A stretch of DNA of 64,000 bases from Collybiopsis luxurians FD-317 M1 (Eukaryota; Basidiomycota; Agaricomycetes; Agaricales; Omphalotaceae): positions 1 through 64,000 of the forward strand of contig KN834848.1 of assembly GCA_000827265.1 (NCBI GenBank), given 5' to 3'. This document shows, in pieces, positions 59,310 through 64,000 of this stretch. Positions within the stretch are counted from its first letter, which is position 1. Each line of letters starts with the position of its first letter. A model generated the notes under the pieces. It saw only the letters and a program-made list of their open reading frames with translations, was not told where the DNA came from and searched no databases. The position numbers were made by a program, and so were the translations under genes.

Positions 59310-60660
59310 TTACAATGTACCAATACGCTTAAGAACCCGAGAGAACGGTACAGTTCTCATTCCCCAAATCGTTTTGTTAACCCATTCCAGCGAGCCAACT
59401 TGCACCCGGTCTCCTTCAATAATTCTGCCTTCAAATCTATCCGTGTTTTCCCAGCCAGGCAGTAAGCCAGCCAATAATTGCTGTGCCTTGACCACAGCTT
59501 CCTCGTCGCGTTGGATATGACCAGAGACAGGACACAAAACATGCAGATGGAAGGTCGTCACCTTGTCGAAGAATCTCCCGTCTAGAGAGTCCCTCAACTT
59601 TGATCGGTAATAGTCTTCGTCGTAGAAGCCTTCCAGAGGGATAAATGGAACAAGGTTCAGTGTAAGTACTTCGAGACCATATGGGTGACTCTGAAGAAAA
59701 CAGGTAGTGGTTTGGCATAAAGCGTCAATGTCGTGGGTTTGTAGAGTGAGTGAACGGAGATTAGGAAGGCTCCCGATGTCGAACGACTCGACGGCTACGG
59801 AAAAATTAGTAAGCGAGGATTCAGTCAAATAGAAGGCCACACGCACATCGGTGATCCAAATCATGTTGCAAACCGAAGTTGTATTGAAGTTTAAGTGACA
59901 AATTTCTCAAAGTGTCACTGTTTGCGACAAGAAATGGCCTCAGAGCTCCGATAAGACCCCATCCGGTGTGAGATTTACTGCCGACCACTATGTCCAGTGT
60001 ATCAATTCGTGGTGTGTATCCGGGATAATTCAGCATCCATTCAAGGAAGGCGGAAGGATTAAACATGCGCAGACGAAGCTTTCTAAGATTCACAAGAACT
60101 TTCTGCCGTTCTCGCTCGATAAGGAGCACTGGCAGAGTTCCGTGCACATCACGTATGTTGGCAAAGATAGATAAACTCTCGAGATGGGGAAGAGAGACGA
60201 TCAGCTGGGACAGATCACTGGACCATACATCTGACAAAGGAGAGTAAACGAAACTGCGAATGGAGGAGAATTTCTGGGGGATCTGAAGATCGTTGGTCAG
60301 CTCGAGACCGCGTGAAGTTTGCCAGTGCGCAATCAGCAACGTCCCAGTGAGTGTTGTGTGCGTGGCCAGCGCGTCAATGCATCTTCGTAAAAGCGCCACT
60401 CTTTGGATATTCAACACACATCCCTGTATCGTATGTCGAAAAGTACAAATCGGGGAGTCTAAGAGCTCTAAAAATGGACCCGTGTTATCTTTGGGACTGC
60501 GGCCAAGAGATAATTGATACAAGACAGGTGTTCGAAAGAGATGGTAACGAGTTGTGGGCAGCCAGCTGCGACACACCAGGCTACTTGAGGTAAGAGAAGG
60601 CACTGAGGTGTGGAGAAAGTCCAGGATATAATCGATAAGCTCTTGCGAAAGGATGGCCAT
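59310..60660 (-). CDS. F-box protein with leucine-rich-like repeats
   Basis: Exons 60660-59847 and 59794-59310 join (intron gtgcgt...ccgtag, 52 bp) to 1299 nt, 432 residues. The F-box is at the N-terminus: LSQELIDYILDFL, LTSSSLVCRSWLPTTRYHLF. The rest consists of spaced leucine-rich segments (VSLPHLESLSIFANI, LVNLRKLRLRMFN, TPRIDTLDIVV, LPNLRSLTLQTHDIDAL, HPYGLEVLTLNLVP). The F-box recruits Skp1 of an SCF ubiquitin ligase and the C-terminal repeats should bind a target, here unknown. F-box proteins are a large, fast-changing family in mushrooms. The gene appears intact. Confidence 0.85.
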
Positions 60661-62134
60661 GATGAGGGGATTGTCGTTAAGTCCAGTTGGTAGTTCATAT
60701 TAAGTTCATATATAACGGCGTCTAAAATTTGATTGCGCGGCAGTGAAGCCGTCGGCCAACACGGGAGAGCCGAGGACCTTGGGCTTTTCATTAGCGTTTG
60801 AGTGGTGAAACTCTCCGTCGAGAGAATATAATTGTATCTACTTCCAGAATAGTATGGTTTAACTCATCATTTCTCATCAGTTTCACTTACGACTGTGGCT
60901 TCGACTGCCCCGCCTCCGCCGGAGATAATTTTTATGGGCGATGGCTATGGCTGTTAACGTCTCAAAGCTTTTTCGAAATTCTTTGAGCTCGACCACCAGG
61001 CTGGAGCATTATCTGGGTGTTAATGATAGAAGTACAAATAATTGAAAATATTCCAGAATACTGCCAGTGCGTACCTAGGTATAAACCCTGCAAGCGATGA
61101 CTAGGCACTAAAAGTTAAGGCAATAAAAAGTCCGAGTCCGCTGGGTCTCGATGTTGTTCCCGTCCGAAGCGGCTTCTCTTTGATAACAACTCGGGAGATA
61201 CTCCAGTGTATGACTGGAATATCATGCTCCAGCCGAACTGAATTCGCCTTAATGCCCTTTCTGTAGCTAATGATCCGGAACTCGATTTCGCCGAGTGGGC
61301 GTAGCAAAAATGTATAGCTCCATCGCACAGTAAATGCCTAACTAAAGCTTATCAACGGTCGTAAGCCACTGCAATCAACTGCTCATTGATTGAATAAAAG
61401 ATTTTCGAATCCTAACGGAGAATGAAAGAACTCTCTATGTATCGTTTCGGGAACTTGTTTCAGGATTGTGGATCATACATTGTTGCACTTTTCCTGAGCG
61501 TGAACAAGTAACTCATTGAATTTTGCAATTTGGAAGAACGCCACGAACACGTCCTAGTATGACACCTGTGCGATGAAGAAAATGATTGCTGAATCGCGTG
61601 CACTGTGTGTGCATCGGTTTCATTTTTAAAAATCAATGACAACTAAACCAACTATTTATTTGACAATTTTAGGATTAGTTTGGCGGTAGCAAGTCAGGAT
61701 CTGTCAGAATCCGTAACCAATGTAATGGCTTAGAATGAAGATTCTTTGCTCCCTGGAGAAATAACGAGCATATGCAAGGACCTGTGAGAGCGGGTATCTT
61801 GCCTGTCCAGTGGCGCTGAAAAAGAATCAAAAATAAAACAATTGCCAAGTGGTGCATATCGGTTTCATCCTTTACATACAACACCTGGACCCCCGCGTAT
61901 GTCTGTATTATTCATGCGTAGCAGAGATTGCGAGTTGGATAGCATTTATTCCAATAGTAGCTAGCGTAATTTAATACAGATTCAATTTATATCGACGAAT
62001 ATTTAAGGACGTACGAGGACGACAAGATATTCCTCAGGTCAGGTACTTCTTTTCTCTGCTGGTCAGACGAAAAAAACCACAGCAAAACCACCAATAACCT
62101 TCTCATTTCAACATCCTTCGTGCATCTTTCGAAA
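60661..62134. other. Intergenic region upstream of two divergent genes
   Basis: It separates the F-box gene (-) from the secreted-protein gene (+). Short frames on both strands have no family signature. The latter part (62000-62130) should contain the promoter and leader of the + gene. Confidence 0.5.
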
Positions 62135-63568
62135 ATGCGTCTCTCAGCCATCTCCGTTACTCTTGCTCTTGCCCTTTTCGTTGCGGCTGCTCCTGTTGAT
62201 CAGCCTAAGGTATGACATGATAGCAGACTTTGACTTACGAGATCATTATTCACTCGAGTACTCGCTAGGCCGGAGAGGTTTTGAGGCGAACAAGTCCTAA
62301 ATCTTCTAGCAAGCCTCCCCCTGCTCCAAAGACAGGCTCGTCTAGCAGCAAACCACCTACAACTCCAAAGACGGGCTCATCTAGCAGCAAGCCACCCACC
62401 ACTCCAAAGACAGGTTCATCTAGCAGTAAGCCGCCGACCACTCCAAAGACGGGCTCGTCTAGCAGCAAGCCTCCTACGACTCCAAAGACAGGCTCTTCTA
62501 GCACCACTCCGAAGAAGGGTAGCACTACCAGTGGTAAAACGGTACGTCTACCCATAAAAGTGACAACCGCATATACTCACCTACAAATTACGCAGTGCCC
62601 TGCGCTGTCAACTATCGCAGGTGGCAAAACTTCCAAAACTGCCACAACTTCGAAAACTTCCAAGACCGCCCAGAAGCAAAAGAGAGCGGGAGTTACACAC
62701 CCTCCTGGCAAAAGCAACGTTGCCTTGTTCCACGGCACGGAAAGCAAAAGCGATGCCGCCAAGTTAAAGGGAACAGTAAATCTCAGCGTTATCAAGGATG
62801 GAGATCTGCATAGCACTGCAGTTCGTGAGTAGAATCGACTGATTACTTGCCATGGATAATTGAACACTTACATTGTTCATATTTCAGCTGGTGTCGATGG
62901 TGGATTCTATCTAACCGACAGTCTTTTGGCTGCCGCTCAATTTGCATGCCGAAAGCTGGAACCGACGGCATATGTCCTTGGTAAGTTGAATTTTATGTAT
63001 ATCAAGGATTCAGGCTCAACATCGTCTGATCGGCAGAGTATCAGTGGAATGGTGCAAGGTTGGTATCCCAAATTGAAGATACCGCGCGATTTAACTAAAT
63101 ATACTCTTTAACTAGTCTTCCAGTGAAAGATTACCAAGCGGGGACCGAATGGAGCGCGTTCCTGGACTACGAGAAGCATGGCGATGCTGCCACACGGAAT
63201 GCCGCTCTTGATCAGGTCATGAAGGATAACGACATGATTTCTGGGTACGAATGGTGTCCCTATCTGACTGCGCACTTCATTCGAACTAATTTCTTCCATC
63301 CAGACCAATGAACGCGCCAGGGGCCGATGACTACCTCTCCAAATGGTTCTGGCAATATGCTGTGATCAAACAAACGGCTTCGACTTCCAGTCTCAAGTAC
63401 CAGAAGACATACGAGATTCCCTGCAGCGCGATTCCTATTGGAGACGACCTCACTGATGAGCTTTATTCAGCTGGTCAGAAGACGAGCCCGCATTTCAACG
63501 CGATGGCCACACAATTGACAGAGTGCGAAAGCGGTCCCTATGACTGGCACAAGGCAATTTCGGGATAG
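62135..63568 (+). CDS. Secreted repeat protein with DUF3990/ADP-ribosyltransferase-like domain
   Basis: Seven exons (62135-62209, 62269-62541, 62596-62824, 62888-62980, 63037-63051, 63124-63244, 63304-63568) total 1071 nt, exactly 356 residues. A signal peptide (RLSAISVTLALALFVAAA) is encoded by exon 1. After a possible Kex2 site (VLRR) come four to five 13-residue repeats of the type KTGSSSSKPPTTP, then SKTSKTA-type repeats and a second dibasic site (KQKR/AGV). The C-terminal domain reads VALFHGTESK, DGGFYLTDSLLAAAQFA, YVLEYQWN and WFWQYAVIK. This resembles the DUF3990 family, which shares the ADP-ribosyltransferase fold; the H-G, Y and late catalytic-type positions are only partly recognisable. 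Exon 5 is a 15-bp microexon. It is probably released outside the cell as a processed mature domain; activity is unproven. Confidence 0.78.
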
Positions 63569-64000
63569 AGTAGAGGTGCACAGAGGGGAATAGGGTGGAA
63601 TACTTGTTGTCAGATGAAGAAGAGACCGAAGATCTTGATCTCTTATAATATCTATAGCAGTGGACAATCCACGTCTTAAATAAATTTTAAAAAAAATCTA
63701 TCTGGTCGTTCGATTGCTGATTTCTGAGGATTTATTACTCGTCATTCCTGAATGACTTCCTCGAATACTTGAAGCAAGTGAAGAAAATCGAGGAGGGAGT
63801 AGCTGTACTTCCCAGCGAGGATCTACCAGTCAGATCTATCCTCAGTTTCAAAATCAGAAAGGAGATATAGCCAGGATTACTCACACGACTGAAAAATCCT
63901 TCCCTTGAACGCTTGAACCTTTCATCACATCATCGATCGAACAAGTCATTGCTCCCTAACTGGACCTCTCATCAAAAGATATAGTTTTTCGGCAGTTCTT
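63569..64000. other. 3' flank, no gene recognised
   Basis: aataaattttaaaaaaa at about 63679 is a likely polyadenylation region of the secreted-protein gene. Nothing else is recognisable before the window edge. Confidence 0.5.

Noticed and set aside
62265..62555. 96-codon - frame with GLLLDEPVFGVVG repeats
   Set aside because: Reverse-strand reading of the 39-bp repeats of the secreted-protein gene.

Overview
The window looks like a repeat-rich piece of a mushroom-forming basidiomycete genome (Agaricomycetes). The reasons are short spliceable introns of about 35-115 bp, mushroom seven-transmembrane (7TM) receptor-like proteins including the DUF6533 type, a nuclease-like/kinase protein of the Crinkler type, an F-box protein, and Myb/SANT-like and Mutator/PIF-type transposons. 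Reading exon by exon gave nine clean or nearly clean host genes. The rest is transposons, solo LTRs, broken genes and AT-rich DNA. All calls come from reading the sequence; no search was run.

Layout. 1-1054: 3' end of a Ty3/gypsy chromovirus (integrase tail, chromodomain, LTR). 1472-2368: solo LTR (copy A). 2555-4715: internally deleted PIF/Harbinger element with a hAT MITE nested in its Myb/SANT gene. 6377-6971: RNase H N-terminal/viroplasmin-like gene with one stop. 7658-8830: intact PrpF-family gene (-). Its promoter and about 1.2 kb upstream occur again at 14301-19250, where a 3.65-kb Mutator-like element (MULE) has inserted. 10739-12050: 7TM gene. 20.6-21.5 kb: tandem array of about 285-bp units. 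21582-22405: zinc-finger protein. 23105-25005: nuclease-like/kinase protein. 25090-28212: 5'-truncated ABC transporter carrying a stop.

28.2-45.4 kb is AT-rich. It holds three DUF6533-type 7TM loci (31697-33306 +, 39054-40720 -, 42800-44745 - broken), a TRIM-like element with three DNA transposons nested in it, and a CACTA-like foldback element. 45.4-50.1 kb is a compact gene island: aldo/keto reductase (-) and alpha/beta hydrolase (+) sharing a promoter gap, then a Ser/Pro-rich protein. 51777-53407 is an intact 7TM gene whose 3' side was hit by solo LTR copy B (53460-54350), the inverted relative of copy A. 54.5-58.8 kb holds a hAT element with a nested solo LTR, a minisatellite and another solo LTR. 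The window ends with an F-box protein (59310-60660 -) and a secreted, repeat-containing ADP-ribosyltransferase-like protein (62135-63568 +).

No single operon-like system exists here. The strongest signals are a local family of divergent 7TM genes inside a transposon graveyard, exact nested insertion histories readable from target-site duplications, and two proteins (nuclease-like/kinase; secreted ART-like) of kinds linked to inter-organism conflict.
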